Below, piece by piece: positions 8,701-17,110 of a DNA stretch of 64,000 nucleotides. Position 1 is the stretch's first letter. Every line of letters begins with the position of its first letter. The stretch is from Enterovibrio paralichthyis. Its GTDB lineage: Bacteria > Pseudomonadota > Gammaproteobacteria > Enterobacterales > Vibrionaceae. Made by a program: the position numbers and the translations under genes. The stretch covers positions 1 through 64,000 of the forward strand of contig NZ_JAHUTS010000022.1 in assembly GCF_019209835.1 (NCBI RefSeq), in the 5' to 3' direction. The notes under the pieces are model-generated. The model did not search any database. It saw only the letters and a program-made list of their open reading frames with translations, and was not told the DNA's origin.

Positions 8701-9100
8701 GGGTGAGGTTATCCCGACACGCTTTATCGGTATTGATGAAGAGGTCGTGTGGTTGCCGGTTGCGGCAGATGAAGCCATCTCTCGTCTTTCGGATTACCTG
8801 AACCTGTACTTTGAAGGCATGGACAAACCTTTGGCCTACCTGCCGGATACAGCGATGGCTGGGATTGCTGCCTGTTTGGATAAGAAAGGCAACTGGATGG
8901 ATGACACCGGCACGCTAGAAAAGGCATTCAGTAAAATGTATGTCGCCTTTAACGGTGGCTATATGACCAACGGGGAAGGCGAGAATGCCTACGTTGCCCG
9001 TGTATGGCCTCAGGCTGATGACCGTTTAATGGAGAATGTGTTGGCGCTTGGGCAGGCAGTGCTGTTACCGGCCTTGTTGGCTGAGGAGTCACCGGAATGA
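5705..9100 (+). CDS. recC: Exodeoxyribonuclease V subunit gamma (RecC)
   Basis: RecC is the Chi-scanning subunit of the RecBCD helicase-nuclease that processes double-strand DNA ends for recombination. The protein opens with FTVYHSNQLDLLKSL, then ILVQSPGMAQWLKLEMA and FPLPATFIW, all aligning with the E. coli RecC N terminus, and runs to about 1131 residues (E. coli 1122). The inactive nuclease-like fold occupies the C-terminal third. GTG 5705 is chosen because homology begins directly after it; a TTG at 5645 would add 20 residues without similarity, and neither start has a strong ribosome site. It is first in recC-recB-recD; no ptrA protease gene lies between recC and recB. Confidence 0.93.
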   Translation: MFTVYHSNQLDLLKSLLVAIIQQQPLANPFQKEIILVQSPGMAQWLKLEMAKEQGIVANVEFPLPATFIWQMFTHILDDVPQRSFFNKEAMTWKLMEVLPEKLSEPAFDTLRRYLENDTDNQKLYQLAGKIADIYDQYLVYRPEWIKAWEGQQPVPELGDESGWQPALWQALYDYTLSLGQSPFHRANLYEEFIDALSAQSAKPEGLAHIERVFVFGISALPPRYMDALKALGEHIDVHYLFTNPCRYYWGDIRDKRYLAKRAASMESRVTRVASADEPAQFALPLMEEDDSAEVGNSLLASMGKLGRDNLLLISELQCNEVDQGFVDIPRDSLLHHIQADILDLVEPGNLQETQTSESKLAVEHDDRSLTVEVCHSPMREVEVLHDRLLEMLEADPNLTPRDIIVMVADINAYSPAIQAVFGNAPGERYIPFSISDRTADQESPVLTTFLRLLSLPDSRCSAAELLEILEVPAVLRKFGLDTRQFAKVKFWVEEAGIRWGLDDSTAAHFSLPEQHQNTWLFGLNRMLLGYAMPSEAGLYNDVLAYDEVQGLEADLAGKLGEFFRVLIDAQASLNLAQNGEQWVQTLTTLFTELFDLDTGEELAGQLIRSQLDNWLTQLDDAGFSLPLPLTIVRDYLSEKMGGERVSQRFLAGQVNFCTLMPMRSIPFQVVCLLGMNDGDYPRTIAPVGFDLMAGRGRAGDRSRRDDDRYLFLEALQSAQQRLYISYVGRSVQDNSVKVPSVLVTELLDYCRQGYCLAGDERLPEHESGEKLLSHLIHHHPLVPFSKLAFTEGRQSYAAEWLPAARGEGELALPFFGDDALLTEADTQSNVLELAEFQRFWRMPVQYFFNRRLKVVFEASDGAMEDAEPFALDNLNRYQLRDALLTHVINQGDDEASLSAFFQRQKASGSLPLSHFGELALEAEQSAILAQYTKLKPCLEAKRVPQEINLRISTQYGEVSLQGWLDDRYRDGRLLYRSGKVRAKDRLAAWIDHLCQCAAGEVIPTRFIGIDEEVVWLPVAADEAISRLSDYLNLYFEGMDKPLAYLPDTAMAGIAACLDKKGNWMDDTGTLEKAFSKMYVAFNGGYMTNGEGENAYVARVWPQADDRLMENVLALGQAVLLPALLAEESPE

Positions 9101-9216
9101 ACAGGTGCCTGAAACGGGACAACACCACTACCACATCTGTCGGAGAGATGATTTTTCATCGCCAACCCTTCACGCAGATAACAATAAAAATTACCTGTAC
9201 AGCGAGCGAATAACCT

Positions 9217-12200
9217 ATGCCAACCCAACGCCTCGAAACGATGACTTTTCCGCTGCACGGGCAGCGATTGATTGAAGCGTCTGCCGGTACGGGTAAGACC
9301 TTCACTATCGCCGGTCTTTATCTTCGCCTGTTGCTTGGTCACGGTTCGGAAGAAAGCGCCCATGCGACACCGCTAAGCGTGGATAAAATTCTGGTGGTGA
9401 CTTTTACTGAAGCGGCCACGCAGGAGTTGCGCGACCGTATCCGCGCCCGCATTCATGATGCGCGCCTGGCCTTCAGCCGCGGCGAAAGTGCTGATCCGGT
9501 GATAGCCCCTTTGCTTGCAGCAATAAGCGATCATCGTCAGGCCGAGCTTCGCCTTTTGCAGGCTGAACGCCAAATGGATGAAGCGGCTATCTATACCATC
9601 CATGGCTTCTGCCAGCGTATGTTGACCCAGAATGCGTTTGAATCCGGCAGCCTGTTTACCAACGAATTTATTACTGACGAAAGCCCGCTGCGTGAACGTG
9701 CAGTGGCCGATTTCTGGCGTCGCCAGTTTTACCCCTTGCCAAAAACGCTAGCGGGGGTGGTGCGTGGCTACTGGCCTGCGCCGCAAAGCCTGTTGGCAGA
9801 CATAGGCACATATCTTTCTGGGCCGCTGGTGGATATTCAGGCACCGGTTATGCCGGATTCACTGGAAGACGCCCATCAGCATCACCTTGAGCGCATTGAT
9901 GAGGTGAAAGCGAAATGGCTGGCCGCGGCGGCGGATTTGGAAGCGATCATCAAAAGTTCCGGTGTCGACAAGCGAAGCTACAGCGCCCGCTCTTTGCCAA
10001 ACTGGCTGGAAGAGATCGCTATATGGGCGGTGCAGCCAACCCAAAGCTACAAGCTGCCGGATAATCTCTACCGGTTCTCTGCTTCGACGTTAAGTGAGAA
10101 AACCAAAAAAGGCGAAGTGCCGACCCATTCGGTGTTTGAGGCTATCGATGATCTGATCGCCAATCCGCCGTCACTGAAAGAGGCATTAACCGCCCATGCT
10201 ATCCGTCAGGTGCGGGAACTGCTTGCGCAGGAGAAACGCCGCTTTGGCTGGTTGTCGTTTGACGACCTGCTATCACAATTGGCACATGCACTGCGCCAAG
10301 ACAGTGAAGGCCTGTTGGCTGGCCGGAGCCGGGAGCTTTACCCGGTCGCCATGATTGACGAATTTCAGGATACTGACCCGCAGCAATACCAGATTTTCAG
10401 CGATATCTACCACGACGCGCCGGAATGTGGCCTGTTTATGATCGGCGATCCCAAGCAGGCAATATACGCCTTCCGTGGCGCAGATATCTTCACCTACATC
10501 CATGCACGCCGCCAGGTGACTGACCACTACAATCTAGGTACCAACTGGCGTTCAACCGCCGAGATGGTGACAGCGGTAAACCGGGTGTTCAGCCATGCTG
10601 AAGCGCCGTTTATTTACGAGGACGACATCCCGTTCGATGCGGTCGACCACGCGCCTGGCGCCGAGCTGCGTCACTGGAAGCGAAACGGTATCACCCAGCC
10701 GGCCATGACATTCTGGCTGGATGATGCCGAAGAGCCTGTGTCCCGCACAGACTATGAAGTGCAAATGGCGGCGGCAACGGCAACCACCATCCGCCAGATC
10801 CTGACTGAGTCTGCCGACGGCCAGACAGTATTTTGCAAAGGCGAAAAATGTAAACCGGTGCAGGCGGGGGATATTGCGGTTCTGGTGCGTACCGGTAGCG
10901 AAGCTGCCAGGGTAAAACAAGCGCTGGCGCGGCAGGGTATTGCGTCGGTTTATTTGTCTAACCGCGACAGCGTGTTTGCAAGCCATTTGGCGCAGGATGT
11001 GCAGCGGCTGTTGGCGGCGGTGTTGATGCCGGAAAATGAGCGGGCACTTCGCGCTGCGTTGGCAAGTGGCTTGTTTGCGCTGACGGCGAAAGATATCGAT
11101 GAACTTAACCATGATGAAAAGGCGTGGGAGCGGGCCGTGGTGGAGTTTGCCACTTATCAGTCCGTCTGGTTCAGCCGTGGCGTGATGCCGATGCTGCGCC
11201 AGATGATGCAGCGCCGCAAAATTGCGGAACGCTTGCTGTGTGAAGAAAACGGCGAGCGTATCCTGACCGATTTGATGCACCTTGCTGAATTGCTACAACA
11301 GGCAAGCCAGACGCTGGACAGCCATCATGCCCTGATCCGCTGGCTGGCCGATCATATCGACAACCCGAATGGTAACAGCGAAGAGCAGCAGGTGCGTCTC
11401 GAGTCGGAGCGCGATCTGGTACAAATCGTCACCATCCACAAATCCAAAGGGCTAGAGTACGATCTGGTCTTTCTGCCGTTTGCCTGTAACTACCGCCCGT
11501 CAAGCCGGCCTTTCTACCATGACGAAGCGCACCGTCCGATATTGTCACTGATCAACACAGAGCATGCGATTGAACAGGCGGATCAAGAGCGTCTGGCAGA
11601 AGATCTGCGCCTGATTTACGTGGCACTGACCCGTGCAGTCTACGGCTGTTATATCGGTTTGGCGCCGCTGAAAGAGGGACGCAAATCCGGTGGTGATACT
11701 GGCCTGCACCACTCAGCACTGGGTTACCTTATCCAACAAGGAGAAGCGGCAGATACCGCAGGGCTGCGCTCGGCTGTCGAGAAATTGATTGAACCATCAT
11801 CAAGGGCAATGCAAATGCTGCCGCCGCCAGCGCTTGAAAGCGGAAAGCTGGACATCGCAACGGAAGAATCAACGTCCTTGAGTGCACGACAGTTCCAGGG
11901 GCAGATCCGTCGTGACTGGCGCTTGACCAGCTATTCCGGTTTGGTCAAACAAGGACACAGTGGCAGTGCACTGCCAGATCTGCCGGCATTTGATATTGAT
12001 GCCGCCAGCGAACAGAGTCCTGAAGTAGAGGAGAGCGCTGAAGACGTCCTGTCTATCTTCCGTTTTCCGAAAGGTGCCAGACCGGGTACTTTTCTCCACA
12101 CCTTGTTTGAAAACGTTGAGTTTGACCAGTCAATGTTCTCAGAAGAGGTAGCGGCGATGATCCGTCATCAGTTGCTGCTGGAAAACTACGATGAAGCTTG

Positions 12201-12771
12201 GGTGCCTGTTCTTCAGACCCTGTTGTCCGATGTGGTATCCCAGCCCCTGAATGATGAAGGCATGATGCTGGCACACATTGATGCAGCTGCAAGGCTTACC
12301 GAGATGGAGTTTGTCATGCCGGTCTCACGTCTCAATGCAACCAGGGTCAATAGCCTTATCCGCGAGCATGACGCATTGTCCGCCAAAGCGGGAGAGCTGA
12401 ATTTTGAAACCGCAAGCGGCATGCTGAAAGGCTTTCTCGACCTTGTGTTCTGCTGGCAGGGCAAATATTACGTGCTCGACTGGAAGTCCAATTATCTTGG
12501 TGATTCGCCTTCCGATTACACAGAAGCGGCTCTGGCAGAGGCGATGGTCGATCACCGCTACGATTTCCAGTACCAGATCTATTCACTGGCTCTGCACCGT
12601 TTTCTGAAACAGCGCCTGCCGGATTATGACCCTGAGCGTCATTTCGGCGGCGTCTATTACCTGTTTGTCCGTGGCATTGAGGCCGGTACTCGTCACGGCA
12701 TTTTCTACACCCGTCCATCCATTGAATTGCTGGATGGACTCGACGCCATGTTTACCGACGGAGAGCGCTGA
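9217..12771 (+). CDS. recB: Exodeoxyribonuclease V subunit beta (RecB)
   Basis: 1184-residue RecB: a 3'-to-5' SF1 helicase with the single nuclease domain of RecBCD. The Walker A motif EASAGTGKTF is at residues 20-29, the DEFQDTDPQQ Walker B motif lies near residue 385, and helicase motifs IHKSKGLEYD and YVALTRA follow near 745 and 805. The nuclease site is present at the C terminus: LHTLFE His (about 961), GFLDLVF Asp (about 1074) and DWKSN Asp/Lys (about 1088/1090), so the nuclease should be active. It starts 116 bp after recC, and its stop is separated from recD by one base. Confidence 0.96.
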   Translation: MPTQRLETMTFPLHGQRLIEASAGTGKTFTIAGLYLRLLLGHGSEESAHATPLSVDKILVVTFTEAATQELRDRIRARIHDARLAFSRGESADPVIAPLLAAISDHRQAELRLLQAERQMDEAAIYTIHGFCQRMLTQNAFESGSLFTNEFITDESPLRERAVADFWRRQFYPLPKTLAGVVRGYWPAPQSLLADIGTYLSGPLVDIQAPVMPDSLEDAHQHHLERIDEVKAKWLAAAADLEAIIKSSGVDKRSYSARSLPNWLEEIAIWAVQPTQSYKLPDNLYRFSASTLSEKTKKGEVPTHSVFEAIDDLIANPPSLKEALTAHAIRQVRELLAQEKRRFGWLSFDDLLSQLAHALRQDSEGLLAGRSRELYPVAMIDEFQDTDPQQYQIFSDIYHDAPECGLFMIGDPKQAIYAFRGADIFTYIHARRQVTDHYNLGTNWRSTAEMVTAVNRVFSHAEAPFIYEDDIPFDAVDHAPGAELRHWKRNGITQPAMTFWLDDAEEPVSRTDYEVQMAAATATTIRQILTESADGQTVFCKGEKCKPVQAGDIAVLVRTGSEAARVKQALARQGIASVYLSNRDSVFASHLAQDVQRLLAAVLMPENERALRAALASGLFALTAKDIDELNHDEKAWERAVVEFATYQSVWFSRGVMPMLRQMMQRRKIAERLLCEENGERILTDLMHLAELLQQASQTLDSHHALIRWLADHIDNPNGNSEEQQVRLESERDLVQIVTIHKSKGLEYDLVFLPFACNYRPSSRPFYHDEAHRPILSLINTEHAIEQADQERLAEDLRLIYVALTRAVYGCYIGLAPLKEGRKSGGDTGLHHSALGYLIQQGEAADTAGLRSAVEKLIEPSSRAMQMLPPPALESGKLDIATEESTSLSARQFQGQIRRDWRLTSYSGLVKQGHSGSALPDLPAFDIDAASEQSPEVEESAEDVLSIFRFPKGARPGTFLHTLFENVEFDQSMFSEEVAAMIRHQLLLENYDEAWVPVLQTLLSDVVSQPLNDEGMMLAHIDAAARLTEMEFVMPVSRLNATRVNSLIREHDALSAKAGELNFETASGMLKGFLDLVFCWQGKYYVLDWKSNYLGDSPSDYTEAALAEAMVDHRYDFQYQIYSLALHRFLKQRLPDYDPERHFGGVYYLFVRGIEAGTRHGIFYTRPSIELLDGLDAMFTDGER

Positions 12772-12772
12772 T

Positions 12773-14770
12773 ATGGCGATGAGTGAATGGTTACAAACCC
12801 TGTATAAACGCAATGCCATCCGTGCAATTGACCGTCAGTTTGCCCGCTTTATCGCCGAGCAGGTTGGCGATGGGAATTCACCGATTGTGGGTTGGGCGGC
12901 ATTGGTCAGCTTTGAACTGGGTAAAGGTAATGTCTGTGTGGATCTCAATGCGCTGGATGCTTCCCGCCTATTCGATTTATCACCGGCAGAATCTATAAAA
13001 TTGGCTGCCATCATGCAGCCTGAAAACGCTTTATCGCTGGTGGCGGGCAGTGAAGTTGTCGGGGATGGCAGTTCACCCACGCCTATGGTGCTGGCGGGAA
13101 CCCGGCTCTATCTTCACCGTTACTGGGCGGCAGAACAGCGTGTCGCGCAGGAGATTGTTTCACGCACCAATGAAATTCCAATGGCTTCTGGCGCCAGCGA
13201 AATTCTGGATGCGCTTTTCCAGCCAGATATCACTTTGCTGCGAAAGCTCTTCCCAGGCTGGGATGAGAGCGAGAAAGCCGGCAAGCTGGTGGACTTTTTC
13301 GATATCACTGACAGTGAGAAAGTGGACCTGCTTTCCCTGCAATCGGCTCTGGAAAACGGTGCCAGCGATGCAGAGATCTTATCGCTTGTGCATGACAATG
13401 CCCGGCTGAATTGGCAGAAAGTGGCCGCAGCTGTCGCCCTCAGCTACCGCTTTGCGGTGGTTTCCGGTGGGCCGGGAACCGGTAAAACCACGACGGTTGC
13501 AAAACTGCTGGCGGCACTGGTGCAAAGCAGTGATAAACCAAACGGGCCTGATATCAAACTGGTGGCACCCACGGGTAAGGCTGCCAACCGCCTGACAGAG
13601 TCTATCGGCAATGCGGTAGCGGCTTTGCCGGTCAGTGATGAAGTTCGGGGTAAAATCCCGGTTCAGGCGTCGACCATCCACCGCCTGTTGGGGGCAATTC
13701 CAAGCCGGGTTGAGTTCCGTCACCACGAAGGCAACCGGCTTCACCTTGATATTTTGGTGGTGGATGAAGCCTCTATGGTGGATCTGCCTTTAATGGCCCG
13801 TTTGTTATCGGCACTCCCTGATCATGCGCGTGTCATTCTGCTCGGGGATCGCGATCAATTAGCGTCTGTTGAAGCAGGTGCTGTGTTGGGGGATATCTGT
13901 CTCGGCGCTGATGGACGTTACAGCCCACCGCGCACGGCAACACTGTCATCATTAACCGGCTTTTCGCTGGCGGCAGATGACTCGGTATCACGGGTGTCTG
14001 ATGGCGTCTGTCTGCTGAAAAAGAGTTACCGTTTCCATGCCCAGTCTGGCATCGGCCAGCTCGCCAAAGCGATAAATGAAGGTAATGCAGCCGGGCTGGA
14101 CTGGGTGTTGCAGCGTGGCTTTAAGGATATCGCGCTGCATGATCTGGATACGGATGTGTACTCTGAAGCCATTGCGCTTGCCGTGTCGGGTTACCGGGAC
14201 TACCTCACCGCGCTGAAAGCCGGCGCCGATAACCGCTCTGTGCTGGGCAAGTTTGGGGATGTCCGGTTACTGTGCGCGTTGGCGGAAGGCCCGTTCGGGG
14301 TAAAAGGGCTCAACATTGCGATTGAAAAAGCACTGGCGGCCGAAAAGCTGATCGCGCCGGGTGAAGAGCTGTTTTATGTCGGGCGGCCGGTGATGGTGAC
14401 GCAAAACGATCATGGTCTTGGCTTGTACAACGGTGATATTGGGATTGTAGTGGCGCAGGAAGAGGGATTGAGGGTGGTGTTTGATATGGCTGACGGTTCG
14501 TCAAAAACCTTCCTGCCTAGTCGTCTCCCGGCGCACCAGACGGCGTTTGCCATGACGGTGCACAAATCCCAGGGTTCGGAGTTTGGTCACACCATTCTGG
14601 TATTGCCGCCAACCCCAACACCTGTCATGACGCGCGAGTTGGTTTATACCGGGATCACCCGTGCCAAGAACAGGCTGGATGTGTTTGCAACCCGCGCCAG
14701 TCTGGCGCGGGCGGTGAAACGTAAAACCCAGCGCTTTAGCGGCTTGGCCGACGCATTGCGTGGCCGTTGA
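12773..14770 (+). CDS. recD: Exodeoxyribonuclease V subunit alpha (RecD)
   Basis: 665-residue RecD, the 5'-to-3' SF1B helicase subunit of RecBCD. Walker A GGPGTGKTTT is near residues 231-240, VDEASMVDL (motif II) near 330, and the late helicase motifs MTVHKSQGSEFGH and VYTGITRAK near 600 and 625. It is longer than the 608-residue E. coli protein, with extra sequence in the middle. The ATG at 12773 lies one base after the recB stop and fits the family N terminus SEWLQTLY, so translation is probably coupled to recB. The 3' end overlaps the convergent argA by 35 bp. Confidence 0.95.
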   Translation: MAMSEWLQTLYKRNAIRAIDRQFARFIAEQVGDGNSPIVGWAALVSFELGKGNVCVDLNALDASRLFDLSPAESIKLAAIMQPENALSLVAGSEVVGDGSSPTPMVLAGTRLYLHRYWAAEQRVAQEIVSRTNEIPMASGASEILDALFQPDITLLRKLFPGWDESEKAGKLVDFFDITDSEKVDLLSLQSALENGASDAEILSLVHDNARLNWQKVAAAVALSYRFAVVSGGPGTGKTTTVAKLLAALVQSSDKPNGPDIKLVAPTGKAANRLTESIGNAVAALPVSDEVRGKIPVQASTIHRLLGAIPSRVEFRHHEGNRLHLDILVVDEASMVDLPLMARLLSALPDHARVILLGDRDQLASVEAGAVLGDICLGADGRYSPPRTATLSSLTGFSLAADDSVSRVSDGVCLLKKSYRFHAQSGIGQLAKAINEGNAAGLDWVLQRGFKDIALHDLDTDVYSEAIALAVSGYRDYLTALKAGADNRSVLGKFGDVRLLCALAEGPFGVKGLNIAIEKALAAEKLIAPGEELFYVGRPVMVTQNDHGLGLYNGDIGIVVAQEEGLRVVFDMADGSSKTFLPSRLPAHQTAFAMTVHKSQGSEFGHTILVLPPTPTPVMTRELVYTGITRAKNRLDVFATRASLARAVKRKTQRFSGLADALRGR

Positions 14771-16094
14771 GGCTCAGCGTCAACACTTTGGATCGGCGTT
14801 GCAGGTTGTAGAGTTGCTGCTTTGCATCCGGCAGCGCCGAGACATCGGTTTCCAAAAAACCGTGCTCACGGAACCAGTGAATACTGCGGGTTGTCAGCAC
14901 GAAGATGCTTTTCAGCCCAATTTGAAGCGCTTGCTGCTTGATATGCTGCAACAGATGAGTGCCGCGGTCACTGTCCCTGTATTCGGGATGGACTGCCACA
15001 CAGGCCATTTCTGCGCTGCTTGATTCCGGATAGGGGTATAGCGCTGCACACCCGATGATCCGTTCATCACGGTCAATCACGGTAAAAAGGGCAATCTCCT
15101 GTTCCAGCTGTTCACGGGAACGCCGCACTAGAATACCTTGCTCTTCGAGCGGCTGGATAAGGTCGAGAATACCACCGATATCATCAATGGTTGCCTGACG
15201 GACACGTTCGGCACTTTCAGTAACTATCTGGGTGCCGATACCTTCCACAGAGAAAAGCTCCTGAATCAGCGAACCATCCACTTTGTAACTCAACAAATGG
15301 CAGCGCGGCACACCACTTCTACAGGCGGCAACAGCGCCACGTAAAAAGCGCACAGTGCCGGAGTTAATGTCACCGGCTTGTTCCCGCTGGCGTAAAATTT
15401 CTTCTGCCTGATGAGGGAAAAGCTCCGAAACCACATTTCCTTCCTGGCCAATCACACCTTGCAGAGAACAAAAGCCGATCAGCTTGTCTGCGTTGAGGCG
15501 AATTGCCAATTGGGTAGCAAGCTCTTCCGACGTCAGATTGAAACACTCCCCGGTGACAGAGCTGGCAACAGGCCCCAGCAGGACAATTGAGTGCTGGTTG
15601 AGTTGCTGCTTAATCCCGTTGATATCAATGCGCCGGATGCGTCCACTGTGGCAATAATCGATACCATCATCGATACCGAGAGGCTGGGCGATCACAAAGT
15701 TGCCACTCACAACGTTGATTTGGGCACCCGCCATAGGGGTGTTGTTCAGGCTCATGGAAAGGCGGGCTGTAATATCGAGTTGGAGTTGCCCGGCTGCTTG
15801 CTTGACCACTTCAAGAGCTGAGGCGTCAGTGACTCTCACCCCTTTATGGTAAGGCGTCTCCAGCCCCTGTTTTTCTATCAGTTGGCTAATTTGCGGACGA
15901 GCACCGTACACCAAGACCAGCCTCATCCCAAGGTTATTGAGCAGGGCAATATCATTCACGATATTGCCAAAGTTAGGATCGGCAATCGCTTCGCCACCCA
16001 GCATGATGACGACAGTTTTATTCTGGTGCGCATTCACATAAGGCGCAGATTGTCTAAATCCATTTACGAGTGCTGTACTGCGAAGTTTCAACAC
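14736..16094 (-). CDS. argA: Amino-acid N-acetyltransferase (N-acetylglutamate synthase)
   Basis: Catalyses acetyl-CoA plus glutamate to N-acetylglutamate, the first step of arginine synthesis. The 452-residue protein has the N-terminal amino-acid-kinase-like domain (VIMLGGEAIADPNF, LVLVYGARPQI), which binds arginine for feedback control, and a C-terminal GNAT domain (EMACVAVHPEYRDSDRGTHL). The start is either GTG 16094 or TTG 16091, both behind GGAG; spacing favours the TTG, which gives the family N terminus MKLRSTALV. The C terminus extends about ten residues past the usual end, and this extension is what overlaps the recD 3' end. In E. coli argA also lies next to recD. Confidence 0.94.
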   Translation of the reverse strand: MLKLRSTALVNGFRQSAPYVNAHQNKTVVIMLGGEAIADPNFGNIVNDIALLNNLGMRLVLVYGARPQISQLIEKQGLETPYHKGVRVTDASALEVVKQAAGQLQLDITARLSMSLNNTPMAGAQINVVSGNFVIAQPLGIDDGIDYCHSGRIRRIDINGIKQQLNQHSIVLLGPVASSVTGECFNLTSEELATQLAIRLNADKLIGFCSLQGVIGQEGNVVSELFPHQAEEILRQREQAGDINSGTVRFLRGAVAACRSGVPRCHLLSYKVDGSLIQELFSVEGIGTQIVTESAERVRQATIDDIGGILDLIQPLEEQGILVRRSREQLEQEIALFTVIDRDERIIGCAALYPYPESSSAEMACVAVHPEYRDSDRGTHLLQHIKQQALQIGLKSIFVLTTRSIHWFREHGFLETDVSALPDAKQQLYNLQRRSKVLTLSLNGHAMRRPSR

Positions 16095-16180
16095 CTTACT
16101 CCATTTTTTTGATTTTATATTCGTTGATAGTGACTAAATATTCTTAATTTTGCAAGGGGTGACGCTGCTTCAAACTATTG

Positions 16181-16612
16181 ATGCCCGGCTTTGTCGGCAC
16201 TGATACTGTTTTTATAATAATATTGTTGATAGTTACTTCTTTTTCTCGTTGGCGAGACGCTATTTTGGGCATTGTCGGTCAGTCTGTTTCTCTTTTTGTG
16301 GTGCTTGTTGGAGGCACCATTGGTTTTTTAGTGGCCAAGGATGTCCCGATCTTCGTGGAGGTTGATCAGTCGATCATTTATGGTGAGTGGATAGAACAAG
16401 GTGTGGCCCCTTACGCCGCTGATCGTTTTGAGGTGCGAAAGGATGGGATTTATGTAAAAGGTGCCCGCACGACCAGTCATTATGACTTCAACGGCAATAA
16501 GCTTATTTATACTGTTGGGAACAACACCTACCTCTATGTTGTGGAAAACAGCAGCACCCTGCAAAGGGAAAAACCCTTCCATTACAGTACGCCATTTGTC
16601 AAAGTTCGGTAG
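16181..16612 (+). CDS. DUF2850-like membrane protein
   Basis: About 143 residues: an N-terminal hydrophobic region (roughly residues 8-52, one or two membrane segments, including VSLFVVLVGGTIGFL), then a soluble beta-rich part with YGEWIEQGVAPY and VRKDGIYVKG. This matches the small single-pass DUF2850 proteins of vibrios; the function is unknown to me. The start is uncertain: ATG 16181 lacks a well-spaced ribosome site (AAGGGG is more than 20 nt upstream), and a later start is possible. It converges with the small gene that ends 4 nt downstream. In E. coli this place between argA and mltA holds amiC. Confidence 0.6.
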   Translation: MPGFVGTDTVFIIILLIVTSFSRWRDAILGIVGQSVSLFVVLVGGTIGFLVAKDVPIFVEVDQSIIYGEWIEQGVAPYAADRFEVRKDGIYVKGARTTSHYDFNGNKLIYTVGNNTYLYVVENSSTLQREKPFHYSTPFVKVR

Positions 16613-16616
16613 CCGT

Positions 16617-16838
16617 TTAATAGCCGTTGGGTAAAAGGCGCAGCAATTCAGTTACGGGACACAACCCCAGTGCTACCTTTCGAATCCTGTCCGCGACATC
16701 GTCGCTGCCACCGAGGCAGCGGCGAATGCTGGCATTGATCATCTCATCTGTACTGCCATCACTGGCAAGTGCACGGATCCATTGATACTCAATGGCATCC
16801 GGATCCAACAGGGTTTTGCGTCCAACTTTCAAATTCAT
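16617..16838 (-). CDS. Small conserved-looking hypothetical protein
   Basis: 73 residues, no family recognised. The start ATG 16838 is supported by an AAGGAG seven nt upstream; an upstream frame extension has no ribosome site. The protein is soluble and charged, with two Cys residues (RRCLGG and LGLCPV) and probable helices. It contains no signal peptide or membrane segment. The gene is convergent with the DUF2850 gene, and its promoter region faces mltA. Confidence 0.5.
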   Translation of the reverse strand: MNLKVGRKTLLDPDAIEYQWIRALASDGSTDEMINASIRRCLGGSDDVADRIRKVALGLCPVTELLRLLPNGY

Positions 16839-16909
16839 CCCGTACTCCTTCACGAAATCTATACGTCTATCTTGCTGATATGGTGGCGGCAAAGGTGTTT
16901 AACTTTTAA

Positions 16910-16966
16910 GACACTTTTGTGTCACCAGATTTAAACTGATATTTATGACGAATATGTGACAAAGTG
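16910..16966. repeat. Inverted repeats in the mltA upstream region
   Basis: GACACTTTTGTGTC (16910-16923) is a perfect short palindrome. The arm CACTTTTGTGTCAC (16912-16925) is answered by GTGACAAAGTG (16956-16966) about 30 bp away. The spacing and AT-rich centre fit an operator or promoter region for the divergent small gene and mltA. No regulator can be named. Confidence 0.35.
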
Positions 16967-17110
16967 TTTCAAATGAAGATTGATATGTCATGGATCGCAA
17001 TATAACTGCCGGTATTCATGTGGCTTTCAGCTTGTCAGATCTGCTTTTCATTGCAGATCTTCCGTGCTTCTGTCACCCTTTGCGCAACGTAATTACGAAC
17101 AGGATTTCCC

